Positions 24,139-32,427 of a stretch of 64,000 bases of DNA are shown piece after piece. Position 1 is the first letter of the stretch; each line of letters opens with the position of its first letter. The translations under genes were made by a program, and so were the position numbers. The notes beneath the pieces are model-generated. The model was not told the origin of the DNA, made no database searches, and was given only the letters and a program-made list of their open reading frames with translations. This DNA comes from Opitutia bacterium Tous-C4FEB (GTDB lineage Bacteria > Verrucomicrobiota > Verrucomicrobiia > Opitutales > Opitutaceae), in assembly GCA_002304445.1 (NCBI GenBank), contig NEVA01000001.1:372001-436000 (forward strand), written 5' to 3'.

Positions 24139-25499
24139 GCTGTGACAGATCCGATCTCCCCAAACCAACGATCACCCGTCGCCACTTGCCACGCTTGAAG
24201 CTGAGCCCGCAGCTCCACGACGCGCGTCGCTTGACTGGGTTCCGCCGCGAGATCCTGACACTCGTCCGGGTCGCCCACGAGGTCGAACAACTGCACCCGC
24301 TCGCCGCCCCCAACCCGATAGACGATCAGTTTCCAGCGCCCGTCAGAAATCATCCGCTGGAAGTCCATGTAAACCGCGCCCACCGACTCCCGCCCGCCGG
24401 CGTTGTCCGCCATCGCCGCCACGAAACTCCGGCTGTCGAGTCCTGCCGGCGCTGTGACGCCGGCGAGTTCGCACAGCGTTGCGTAAAGGTCGAGCGGGTG
24501 CATTAGCGCCTCGCACCGCCGCGCCGCCGGCACGCTCGGGCCGGCGATGATCAACGGCACGCGCACGCTGGGTTCGTAGAGGTTCTGTTTGCCCAGCAGG
24601 CCATGACTGCCCAACGCGAGTCCGTGGTCGGACACATAAACTACCAACGTATTTTCCTCCTGCCCGGTTTCGCGCAGCACCGCGAGCACCCGCCCGATGC
24701 ATGCGTCGTGATGCGAGATCATGCCGTAGTAATCCGCGAGGTGTTCGCGCATGACGTCGGGCGAAAGCGGCCTCGGCGCCAACTGCTCGTCGCGCACCTC
24801 GAGCTCGCCGTTATCAAACCCATGGTCGGGTCGGAAGTTCTTCGGCAGCGGAATCTGCGCCGCATCGTAACGCGCGCGAAATTCCGCGGGCGGCGTCCGC
24901 GGATCGTGCGGCGAGGTCAGCGCGACCCACGCAAAAAATGGCCGGTCCCGCGCGCGCTCGCGCACAAATTTCTCCGCCGCGCCGCAAAAAATCTCCGAAG
25001 AAAATCCGTCGCCCACCCGCGCGGGTTTGCCGCGCCGAATTTCCTCCAGGTCCCGCACCGGCACCGCCGTGTGATCGCACATCCCACCGTGAAAAATCTC
25101 CCGTCCCTGCTCGAACGACCGCAGCAGCGCCGGCAGGTCGTTGTGCCACTTGCCCGTGACAAACGTCTCGTAGCCCGCCGCCCGCAGTCGCTCCGGCAGC
25201 GTGCACGCATCGACCGGCAGTTGGACTTCGAAGACCGGTCCCGGATCAAGCTTCGGCTCGGCATCGGCGCGAAACACGCCGTTGCCCGTCAACAAGCACG
25301 CGCGTGAAGGCGCGCACACCGCCGGCATCAGGCTGCCCTGAATCGTCGCCCGGGTGAACGTCGTGCCTCGCCGCACGAGGCCGTCCAATACCGGCGTTTT
25401 CACCGTTGCATGCCCCAGCGCGCCGATGGCATCCGTCCGGTGGTCGTCGACGATCACGAAAAGGATGTTGGGGTGGGAAAGGCCGGCGCCAAGGGACAT
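24135..25499 (-). CDS. Sulfatase without signal peptide (probably cytoplasmic)
   Basis: The 454-residue sulfatase begins MSLGAGLSHPNILFVIVDDH, so the metal-binding aspartates are at 18-19 and no export signal precedes them. The active site is CAPSR with Cys62 in LMPAVCAPSRACLLTG. Further family segments are TGKWHNDLP, ALTSPHDPRTPPAEF, VYVSDHGLALGSHGLLGKQN and a C-terminal WKLIVYRVG. It resembles the sulfatase at 30.4 kb (shared HDPR, DHGLA, GLLGKQN/GLFGKQN). Absence of a signal peptide and the ATGA overlap with a symporter gene suggest that it desulfates an imported sulfated sugar in the cytoplasm. It is divergent from a LacI regulator, with an operator-like palindrome between them. Another possibility is that an upstream start with a signal was missed, but the upstream region is only 60 nt and contains no such sequence. 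Confidence 0.92.
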   Translation of the reverse strand: MSLGAGLSHPNILFVIVDDHRTDAIGALGHATVKTPVLDGLVRRGTTFTRATIQGSLMPAVCAPSRACLLTGNGVFRADAEPKLDPGPVFEVQLPVDACTLPERLRAAGYETFVTGKWHNDLPALLRSFEQGREIFHGGMCDHTAVPVRDLEEIRRGKPARVGDGFSSEIFCGAAEKFVRERARDRPFFAWVALTSPHDPRTPPAEFRARYDAAQIPLPKNFRPDHGFDNGELEVRDEQLAPRPLSPDVMREHLADYYGMISHHDACIGRVLAVLRETGQEENTLVVYVSDHGLALGSHGLLGKQNLYEPSVRVPLIIAGPSVPAARRCEALMHPLDLYATLCELAGVTAPAGLDSRSFVAAMADNAGGRESVGAVYMDFQRMISDGRWKLIVYRVGGGERVQLFDLVGDPDECQDLAAEPSQATRVVELRAQLQAWQVATGDRWFGEIGSVTA

Positions 25500-25546
25500 G
25501 CGGCTAACGTGTGTCGGTCCTTGCGGTGCAAAACAAGTCCGTGTCT

Positions 25547-25566
25547 GCTGAAACGCTTAAGTGAGC
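25547..25566. promoter_or_regulatory. LacI-type operator-like site overlapping the regulator start codon
   Basis: The sequence GCTGAAACGCTTAAGTGAGC spans the GTG start of the LacI gene. It has the central CG of LacI-family operators, with imperfect half-sites CTGAAAC and GCTTAAG. Fourteen of fifteen positions of TCACTTAAGCGTTTA (the site at 26647) are found here in reverse orientation. Binding here would block the regulator itself and, 50 nt away, the divergent sulfatase-symporter pair. Confidence 0.65.
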
Positions 25567-26613
25567 ACCCGGCCAGCCACGACTCTCAAACACATCGCCG
25601 AGCACCTCGGCCTCAGCGTCGCTGCCGTGTCGATGGCGTTGCGCGACCACGCCTCACTCCCCGCCACCACGATCGCCCGGGTGAAGCGCGCCGCGCTCAA
25701 GCTCCGCTACACACCCAACTCCGCCGGCAGCGCCCTCGCCGCCCACCGCCAGCAACTGCGCGTGCGCCGTGATTTTTCCGTCATCGCGCTCGTTTCAAAT
25801 TGGCCGACGCGCGATGACTGGTTGCAGCGCCCGAGCGCCCAGCGCCTGCTCGCCGGAGCGAAGGCGCGCGCCCGCGCCTACGGCTACGAACTACAGCACC
25901 TGTGGGCTCGTGAAAGCGGCATGACGCCCGCCCGGTTCAGTCGCGTGCTCACGTCCCGCGGTATTCGCGGACTGATCCTCGCGCCGCTCGAGCATCCTGA
26001 CAGCCACCTCGATCTCGCGTGGGAACATTTCTCCACCGTCACCATCGAGCGTCCGGTGCGCTACGCGTACTTCCATCACGTCCTGCCCAACTATTCCGCC
26101 GACCTCCGGCTCGCGTGGGCCCGCCTGCGTGAGCGAGGCTATTTGCGCATCGGCCTCGTGATCGAAGCCACTCTCGCCGAGCGAGTCGCCCACCACTGGG
26201 AGGCCGCCTACGCGTTCGAACAAAGCCACAACGCGCCCACCGCTGCCCCGATCCCGACTCTCCTCGTGTCCGGGCCAGATTCCCCAGCCACCATCAGTGC
26301 ATGGCTCCACACTCACCGGCCCGACGCGGTGATCAGCCGTTGCAATGACGTCCTCGCGGCAGCGGCCACATTAAAGCTCCTCGTACCCCGTGACCTCGGC
26401 TACGCGAGTCTGAATGTGGTCGACGACGCGCCCGACGTGAGCGGCATTCTCCAACACCGCGACGTCATGGGCGCCGCCGCCGTAGACGCACTGCACGGCC
26501 TGCTCCACCGCAATCACTGCGGCCCGCACGCCGTCGTCCAAGGCACCCAGATCGACGGCTCTTGGCACGAGGGCCGTACGGTCAGGAAACCACCCCGCGA
26601 GCGAAAACCATAA
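25561..26613 (+). CDS. LacI family transcriptional regulator
   Basis: The 350-residue protein starts at GTG 25561. Its N-terminus is a LacI helix-turn-helix and hinge (TLKHIAEHLGLSVAAVSMAL, then ARVKRAALKLRYTPN), followed by a periplasmic-binding-protein-like ligand domain (FSVIALVSNWP, RGIRGLILAPLEHP, RPDAVISRCNDVLAAAATLK, YASLNVVDDAPDVSGILQ). It should repress or activate carbohydrate genes in response to a sugar. It is divergent from the sulfatase-symporter pair and precedes the TonB receptor-sulfatase genes. Matching operator-like sites at its own start and 34 nt after its stop indicate autoregulation and control of both flanks. The inducer is unknown. Confidence 0.92.
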   Translation: MSTRPATTLKHIAEHLGLSVAAVSMALRDHASLPATTIARVKRAALKLRYTPNSAGSALAAHRQQLRVRRDFSVIALVSNWPTRDDWLQRPSAQRLLAGAKARARAYGYELQHLWARESGMTPARFSRVLTSRGIRGLILAPLEHPDSHLDLAWEHFSTVTIERPVRYAYFHHVLPNYSADLRLAWARLRERGYLRIGLVIEATLAERVAHHWEAAYAFEQSHNAPTAAPIPTLLVSGPDSPATISAWLHTHRPDAVISRCNDVLAAAATLKLLVPRDLGYASLNVVDDAPDVSGILQHRDVMGAAAVDALHGLLHRNHCGPHAVVQGTQIDGSWHEGRTVRKPPRERKP

Positions 26614-26646
26614 TCGCCGTTTCATTCCGCAGCACCGCGAGACTCG

Positions 26647-26667
26647 TCACTTAAGCGTTTAAGTTAA
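26647..26667. promoter_or_regulatory. LacI-type operator-like palindrome upstream of the TonB receptor gene
   Basis: ACTTAAGCGTTTAAGT (26649-26664) is a 16-bp inverted repeat with one mismatched pair and a central CG, as in LacI-family operators. It lies between the regulator stop and the receptor start. The left part, TCACTTAAGCGTTT, is the reverse complement of the site overlapping the regulator start codon. No other copy was noticed in the window. Confidence 0.72.
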
Positions 26668-26750
26668 CTCGCCCTTGCCAGCCCCTGCCGTGCTCGCCTC
26701 GGATCCCTTAGCGTCGTCTTCCCCAACAACCGATGCGCCCTCCCCCACCC

Positions 26751-29048
26751 ATGAAAACCCTCCGTTCGTCAGCAGTTACGCGCCCTCTCCTCACGGCGCT
26801 CCTCGTCGGCACCGTTGCCAGCTTCGCGCAAACCCCTGCTCCCGCCCCGGCCATGCCGGCCGCTAACGAGACGATTCTCCTGAATCCATTCGATGTTACC
26901 GCCGGCAGCCCCAAGGGCTACATGGCGACCAACACCATCTCCGGCACCGCGATGAACACGCCGCTTAAGGAGGTCCCGATGACCATCAACGTCATCACCG
27001 CCGAACTGCTCGCCGATATGGTCCCGGCGGATCTGACCGCCGCGCTGACGTTTAACGCCTCGATCACCCAGACCAACCGCGTCCCCGTCTCCAATCGCGG
27101 CGATATCTTTTCGATTCGCGGCTTCCGCAATCGCAACGTCCTCATCGACGGCGTCACCGGCGGTGACTACATTCCGCCCCAGATGATCGACCGCATTGAG
27201 GTCGTGAAAGGCCCCAACACGCTTTACGGTCAGTCCGATCCCGGCGGCTTGGTGAACATCATCACCAAGCGCCCCCGCGGCCGCGAACATTTCAACCTCA
27301 ACCTCCGCGCCGGCAACCACGGTCGGCTCGCCGCCGAGTTCGACGCCAACCAGCCGGCGTTGGACGGCAAACTCGGCGTGCGGGTGGTCGGAGCCCACAC
27401 GGAGACCGACGGCTACCGGATCCTCGACGGCAACAAGTCGAACTTCCTCGGCCTCGCCAGTGATTTTCGCCTCGGGAAAAACACCACGCTGGTGCTGCAC
27501 GGCAGCGGCTCGAAGACCGAGGGCATCCCGAGCCAGCGTTCGACTTTTTCTTTCGAGATCATTCCCACCGACCTGAACCGGGACGGAAAGATCGACGCCA
27601 CCAACGTCAACGGCGTCGTCGAGAGCTCCGCACGCTACAATAACACCTTCCTCCCGCGCAACTACACGAGCGCCACCGCAGCCACGCGCTACGAACAGGA
27701 AAACCGCTTCCTTCAGCTCGGCGTGCGCCACGTCTTCAACTCGCATATCAACATGCAATACATGGCGGTCCGCACCACGCAGGAACTCGATAACAGCTTC
27801 CGCGAATTCAACACGTTCACCGCCGGGTCGTCCGACGCCAACCATTCGGCCGGCTACGATTTCAACCGCACTGATGCGCATACGCTCAATAGCTTGCTCA
27901 ATTTCTCCACGGGTCCGCTCGCGCACCGCATTTTGATCGGCGGCCGTTACACCTACGATTTTAATCGCGGAAACACCTACGCCCTTCGCGCGCTCGGTAC
28001 CGCCCCCGAGCGTGCCGTCCTCGCGGGCCTGATTGCCGGCGGCCGGCCCATCCGGCTCTTCCTCACCAAGGCGGACGTACTCTCCGGCGTGAAATACTGG
28101 CTCGATGATGTCCCCAGCCGCACCGAGCTCCGCACCATCGGTACCCGCACCGGCGCCAATGACTATGGCGAGACCCGCGTCGGTTCCGTTTACGCGACCG
28201 ACAATGTATCGTTGTTCGACAATCGTCTCAAGTTGCTTGGCGGGGTGCGCTACATCCGCATCCGCGGCCAGTCCACCAACACCGCGGGCCTGAAGACCGG
28301 GATCTTCAACGATCAGAGCAAGACCAGCTACCAAGCTGGCAGCGTATTCGACCTCACCAAACAGCTTTCAGTTTTTGGCAACATTGCGACCGCCTTCAAC
28401 CCCAACGGTTTTGACGCCCTTTCAGGCACGTTTTACAGCCCCGAGCTGTCGCGGGCTTACGAGGCCGGGCTCAAGTTTGACGATCTGTGGGAAGGTCGCA
28501 TCGGCGGCTCGGTTTCACTCTTCAACATCCGCAAGAAAAATGTCGTTCGCTCCGATTTCAACCCGATCCTTTTTCGCGCCGACACCGAAATCTCCGACGA
28601 CGAAAGCAAAGGTTGGGAAGCCGAGCTGTTCGTTAACCCGATCAAGAATTGGCAGTCGATCATCAGCTACAGCCACATCGACGCAAAAGTCGTCGTCAGC
28701 CGGACGCTCGCGAAGAATCTCCGCCTGGAGGGCGCCGCGCCGAAAAAACTCACTTTTTGGAACAGCTACGGTTTCAACACCGGCCCGCTAAAGGGCCTGC
28801 GCTTCGGCGGCGGATTCATCGTGGCTCGCGGGCCGATCCAGCAGTTTGGCACGAGCAACAACCAGCTCGTGGTGGAGAACGGCTACACCGTCATCAACCT
28901 CTTCGCCCGCTACAGCACCAAGCTCGCCGGTCGCGCCGTATCATTCGGCGTCAATGTCGACAACCTCAACGACGTCTTCTTCATCCGCAGCCGCGCCGCG
29001 ACCAATGATCCGAGGCAGATCACTTTCTCGACGTCGGTCGACTTCTGA
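26751..29048 (+). CDS. TonB-dependent receptor, siderophore-receptor type
   Basis: The 765-residue outer-membrane protein is taken from MKTLRSS, which begins a signal peptide ending near SFAQ; an ATG 18 nt upstream is the alternative. The plug domain follows (ILLNPFDVTAG, MTINVITAELLADM, SIRGFRNRNVLIDG, MIDRIEVVKGPNTLYGQSDP with GGLVNIITKRP). The 22-strand barrel ends in the aromatic residue of FSTSVDF. The plug resembles ferric-siderophore receptors, but in Verrucomicrobia this subtype is also linked to carbohydrate loci. Two sulfatase genes follow on the same strand (48 and 13 nt gaps) and a LacI operator-like site precedes it, so import of a sulfated oligosaccharide is more likely than iron uptake. 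Evidence for substrate is context only. Confidence 0.92.
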   Translation: MKTLRSSAVTRPLLTALLVGTVASFAQTPAPAPAMPAANETILLNPFDVTAGSPKGYMATNTISGTAMNTPLKEVPMTINVITAELLADMVPADLTAALTFNASITQTNRVPVSNRGDIFSIRGFRNRNVLIDGVTGGDYIPPQMIDRIEVVKGPNTLYGQSDPGGLVNIITKRPRGREHFNLNLRAGNHGRLAAEFDANQPALDGKLGVRVVGAHTETDGYRILDGNKSNFLGLASDFRLGKNTTLVLHGSGSKTEGIPSQRSTFSFEIIPTDLNRDGKIDATNVNGVVESSARYNNTFLPRNYTSATAATRYEQENRFLQLGVRHVFNSHINMQYMAVRTTQELDNSFREFNTFTAGSSDANHSAGYDFNRTDAHTLNSLLNFSTGPLAHRILIGGRYTYDFNRGNTYALRALGTAPERAVLAGLIAGGRPIRLFLTKADVLSGVKYWLDDVPSRTELRTIGTRTGANDYGETRVGSVYATDNVSLFDNRLKLLGGVRYIRIRGQSTNTAGLKTGIFNDQSKTSYQAGSVFDLTKQLSVFGNIATAFNPNGFDALSGTFYSPELSRAYEAGLKFDDLWEGRIGGSVSLFNIRKKNVVRSDFNPILFRADTEISDDESKGWEAELFVNPIKNWQSIISYSHIDAKVVVSRTLAKNLRLEGAAPKKLTFWNSYGFNTGPLKGLRFGGGFIVARGPIQQFGTSNNQLVVENGYTVINLFARYSTKLAGRAVSFGVNVDNLNDVFFIRSRAATNDPRQITFSTSVDF

Positions 29049-29096
29049 TCTCCGTACTTTCTCGCTCAAGCCGGTCACGCTCACGCCGTTCTCCCC

Positions 29097-30428
29097 ATGC
29101 GCTTCCTCCGCACGCTCCTCTTCGCCGGTCTCCTGCTCCCGCTGAGTGCATTCGCCGCTTCGCCCGAGCCTCGTCCCAACATCGTCCTGATCCTTGCCGA
29201 CGATCTCGGCACCGACTGGCTCGGGTGCTACGGCTCCTCTCATCCCACGCCCAACGTCGACCGGCTGGCCGCGACCGGGGTGCGCTTCGAAACCGCGTGG
29301 ACCTCTCCGATCTGCACGCCCACCCGTGTCATGATGCTCACCGGCCAATACCCCGGCCGCACCGGCTGGACCGAACACTACGACGTGCCGCGCTGGGGCG
29401 GCGCCGGGCTCATCCCCGAGAAATTTCCGACGTGGCCGCAGCAGTTGCGCCGGGCCGGCTACGCCACCGCCATCGCCGGCAAGTGGCAGATCAACGATCT
29501 TCGGCCGGAGCCGGACATCCTTGCCCGCCACGGCTTCCAACGCCACTGCATGTGGCCCGGCGTCGAAGAAGGCAACCCGCCCTCGTCACGCCGTTATTGG
29601 GGCGCCTATCTGCAGACCGACGGAACGCGCAAGGTTCACACCGACGAATACGGGCCCGACGTCACGCAGCGCTTCGCCCTCGAATTCATCCGCGAGAACA
29701 AGGCCCGGCCGTTTCTGCTCTACTATCCGATGATCTCCGTGCACGCGCCCAACGAGCCCACGCCGCTCAATCGCGCCACTCCGCCCAAGGGCGAAGCCGC
29801 CCTTTACGCCGGCTCGGTCACCTACATGGATCGGCAAATCGGCGAACTCCTCGACGAGCTCGACCGCCTCGGTCTCGCTAAAAACACCGCGGTGATTTTC
29901 GCCGGCGACAACGGCTCCTCCACCGGCGGCACCCACGCCGGTCGCGCCGTCTCTTCCGGAAAAGGCCGCACCATCGAACGCGGCGTCCACGTGCCGCTCA
30001 TCGTGCGCCTGCCCGGAGTAGCCGGAGGCCGCGCGACAAGCGCCCTCGCGGATTTTTCGGACATTTTTCCCACTATCCTCGATCTCGCCGGTCTGCCTCA
30101 CAGCGCGGGTGACGGGCGATCTTGGGTTCCGCTCCTGCGAGATGCTCCCGGATACGCTCCCCGCGAGTGGATCTTCGCGCAACGCGACACTTCCCGCACG
30201 GTCCGCGATCAGCGCTTCAAATTGGATTCGGAGGGCGGGTTCTTTGAGATCGCCCTCGACCCCGACCAGAAGAATCGCCTTTCCCCGACCCGCGATCCCG
30301 CCACCGCCGCCGCCCACCGCGCACTTTCCGCCGCGCTCGCCGCCATCCCGGCCCAAGCCGCGACCCCACCCTTCCCCGGTTACACGCCCACCCGCATGCG
30401 AAAATTTGTCGAGCCCGTGAAACCCTGA
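29097..30428 (+). CDS. Secreted sulfatase, CTPTR type
   Basis: The 443-residue protein has a signal peptide (FLRTLLFAGLLLPLSAFA), ILADDLGTDWLGCYG with the metal aspartates, and the formylglycine motif CTPTR with Cys73 (SPICTPTRVMMLTGQYPGR). IAGKWQIND holds the conserved lysine, and FAGDNGSSTGG the second metal pair. Threonine at the fourth motif position is a known sulfatase variant. The shortish C-terminal domain (WIFAQRDTSRTVRDQRFKL) is normal for this branch. It lies 48 nt after the TonB receptor and 13 nt before another sulfatase, so the three probably form an operon. Confidence 0.93.
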   Translation: MRFLRTLLFAGLLLPLSAFAASPEPRPNIVLILADDLGTDWLGCYGSSHPTPNVDRLAATGVRFETAWTSPICTPTRVMMLTGQYPGRTGWTEHYDVPRWGGAGLIPEKFPTWPQQLRRAGYATAIAGKWQINDLRPEPDILARHGFQRHCMWPGVEEGNPPSSRRYWGAYLQTDGTRKVHTDEYGPDVTQRFALEFIRENKARPFLLYYPMISVHAPNEPTPLNRATPPKGEAALYAGSVTYMDRQIGELLDELDRLGLAKNTAVIFAGDNGSSTGGTHAGRAVSSGKGRTIERGVHVPLIVRLPGVAGGRATSALADFSDIFPTILDLAGLPHSAGDGRSWVPLLRDAPGYAPREWIFAQRDTSRTVRDQRFKLDSEGGFFEIALDPDQKNRLSPTRDPATAAAHRALSAALAAIPAQAATPPFPGYTPTRMRKFVEPVKP

Positions 30429-30441
30429 TCAATTTCTTCCC

Positions 30442-31872
30442 ATGCGCCTCAGCCCAATTTCCCTCGTTCTCGCTCTGCTGCTCGCCGTCTGCTCGACGTT
30501 TGGCGCCACCGCCACGCGTCAGCCCAACATTCTCTTCCTCTTCGCCGACGACCAGGCGTTCGAGACCATTCGCGCCTTCGGCCACACCGACATCGACACA
30601 CCGCACCTCGACCGCCTCGTGGCGCGCGGCACGGCGTTCACGCAGGCGGCCAATATGGGTTCGTGGTCGCCCGCCGTGTGCGTCGCCAGCCGCACGATGC
30701 TGATCACCGGTCGCAGCGTGTGGGACGCGGAATCGATTTACAAAACCACCGATGCCGAGCGCGGCGCCGGCCGCCTCTGGCCGCAATTGCTCGCGGCCGC
30801 CGGCTACCGCACCTACTTCACCGGCAAGTGGCACATCCAGGCGAAGGTCGAGGCCGCTTTCGATGTCGCGAGACACGTTCGCCCCGGCATGCCAAAAGAC
30901 GTGCCCGCCGGCTACAACCGCCCCGCGCCCGGCGTGCCCGATCCGTGGAGTCCTTCCGATCCGAAGTTCGGCGGCTTCTGGGAGGGCGGGAAACATTGGA
31001 GCGAAGTCGGCGCCGACGACGCGATCGGCTTCCTGCGCGAGGCGAAGGGCACCGCGCAGCCGTTTTTCATGTATGTCGCGTTCAACGCCCCGCACGACCC
31101 GCGGCAAGCGCCCGCAGCCTACGTCGACCGCTACCCGACATCGCGCATCGCGTTGCCGAAAAGTTTTCTCCCCGAGTATCCGCACAACGAAGCGATGGGC
31201 TCCGGCCGCACGCTGCGCGACGAGAAGCTCGGGCCATTTCCGCGCACGGAGGAGGCGGTGAAAGTAAACCGCCGCGAATACTACGCCCTCGTCACCCACC
31301 TCGACGCGCAGATCGGCCGCATCCTCGATGCGCTCGACGCCTCCGGTCAGGCCGACAATACGTGGATTTTTTTCACCGCCGATCACGGCCTCGCCGTGGG
31401 CCATCACGGTCTCTTCGGCAAACAGAACATGTATGAACACAGCCGCCGCGTGCCCTTTCTCGTCGTCGGCCCCGGCGTCGCCGCCAACCGCCGCATCGAC
31501 GCGCCGATCTACCTGCAGGATGTGATGCCGACCACGCTCGAGCTTGCGGGCGCGAAGCAGCCCGCGCACGTGTTCTTCCACAGCCTCGTGCCGCTGCTGC
31601 AGGGCAAGACGAAGGTCTCGGCTTATCCCGCCGCCTATGGCGCCTACCTCGACCGCCAGCGCGCCGTCGTGCTCGACGGGTGGAAACTGATTTTATATCC
31701 GAAAACCGGAGTCGCACGCCTCTACCATCTCACCGCCGATCCCGACGAGCTAACCGACCTCGCCGCCCGGCCCGAACACGCCGCCGTGCGCACGAAACTT
31801 TTCCAGCAACTTGTCGCCCTGCAACAGCAGCTCGGCGACAAGCTGGACTTGCGAAGCACATTCTCCTTCTAG
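30442..31872 (+). CDS. Secreted sulfatase, choline-sulfatase-like, with CVASR active-site variant
   Basis: The 476-residue protein has a signal peptide (ISLVLALLLAVCSTFGA), LFADDQAFETIRAFGH with the metal aspartates, and NMGSWSPAVCVASRTMLITG, whose active-site stretch CVASR (Cys80) lacks the consensus proline. Further segments are FTGKWHIQ, AFNAPHDPRQAPAAYVDRY, FTADHGLAVGHHGLFGKQNM and DGWKLILYPKTG. It belongs to the same branch as the signal-less sulfatase at 24.1 kb and could be its periplasmic counterpart. It is the last intact gene of the receptor-sulfatase cluster; a C-terminal fragment of another sulfatase follows directly. Confidence 0.9.
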   Translation: MRLSPISLVLALLLAVCSTFGATATRQPNILFLFADDQAFETIRAFGHTDIDTPHLDRLVARGTAFTQAANMGSWSPAVCVASRTMLITGRSVWDAESIYKTTDAERGAGRLWPQLLAAAGYRTYFTGKWHIQAKVEAAFDVARHVRPGMPKDVPAGYNRPAPGVPDPWSPSDPKFGGFWEGGKHWSEVGADDAIGFLREAKGTAQPFFMYVAFNAPHDPRQAPAAYVDRYPTSRIALPKSFLPEYPHNEAMGSGRTLRDEKLGPFPRTEEAVKVNRREYYALVTHLDAQIGRILDALDASGQADNTWIFFTADHGLAVGHHGLFGKQNMYEHSRRVPFLVVGPGVAANRRIDAPIYLQDVMPTTLELAGAKQPAHVFFHSLVPLLQGKTKVSAYPAAYGAYLDRQRAVVLDGWKLILYPKTGVARLYHLTADPDELTDLAARPEHAAVRTKLFQQLVALQQQLGDKLDLRSTFSF

Positions 31873-31915
31873 ACTCCGACGCTGCCGCACCCCTGGTATC
31901 GCCGCTGTGGGCTTG

Positions 31916-32290
31916 GCCCTGACCACGGACTTGGCGCCTACGATTGTCGAACTCGCCGGCGCGCCCGCCATGCCCGGCATCGACGGACGTTCGCTCGTGC
32001 CGCTCTTCGCGCGCACGCCGGCGGATTGGCGCACCTCGTTTCTGATCGAGTATACGACCGACATCGTATTCCCCCGCACGTTGAAGATGGGCTACGACGC
32101 CGTGCGCACCGAGCGCTACAAATACATCCGCTACCGCGATCTCAAGGACATGAACGAGCTCTACGACCTCTTGGAAGATCCCTTCGAACTTTCCAATCTC
32201 ATCGCTGCGCCGACCGCCACCGCCGCCCGCCAGCAAATGGAAAAGGAACTTGATCGCATCCTCGCCTCGGCCCGCGCCCCTCTGCCGTAG
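31916..32290 (+). pseudogene. C-terminal fragment of a further sulfatase
   Basis: The frame encodes ALTTDLAPTIVELAGAP, IDGRSLVPLFARTPADWRT, KMGYDAVRTERYKYIRYRDL and NELYDLLEDPFELSNL, which is the standard C-terminal third of a type I sulfatase (domain after the second metal site). The active-site half is missing. It begins only about 45 nt after the stop of the intact sulfatase and is not a continuation of it, because that gene already has its own C-terminal domain. It is either the residue of a tandem sulfatase after a deletion or a fragment carried in by recombination. Confidence 0.8.
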
Positions 32291-32427
32291 GCTCGAAAAA
32301 AACCGGGCAGCGAACCCCGAATCAGGGCCCGGTCACCCGACCCGCCCGCGAGGCTCCGCGGGCTGACCCGCACCAGCGTGCCCGCGTGCGCCTTGCCTCG
32401 CCTGCCACCCGGCCCACACTCCGCCCC

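Noticed and set aside
32344-32363. 7-bp perfect hairpin GCCCGCG / CGCGGGC as a terminator of the sulfatase cluster
   Set aside because: No T-run follows and it lies 54 nt past the sulfatase remnant, close to the next gene. Such stems are frequent by chance in this GC-rich DNA.
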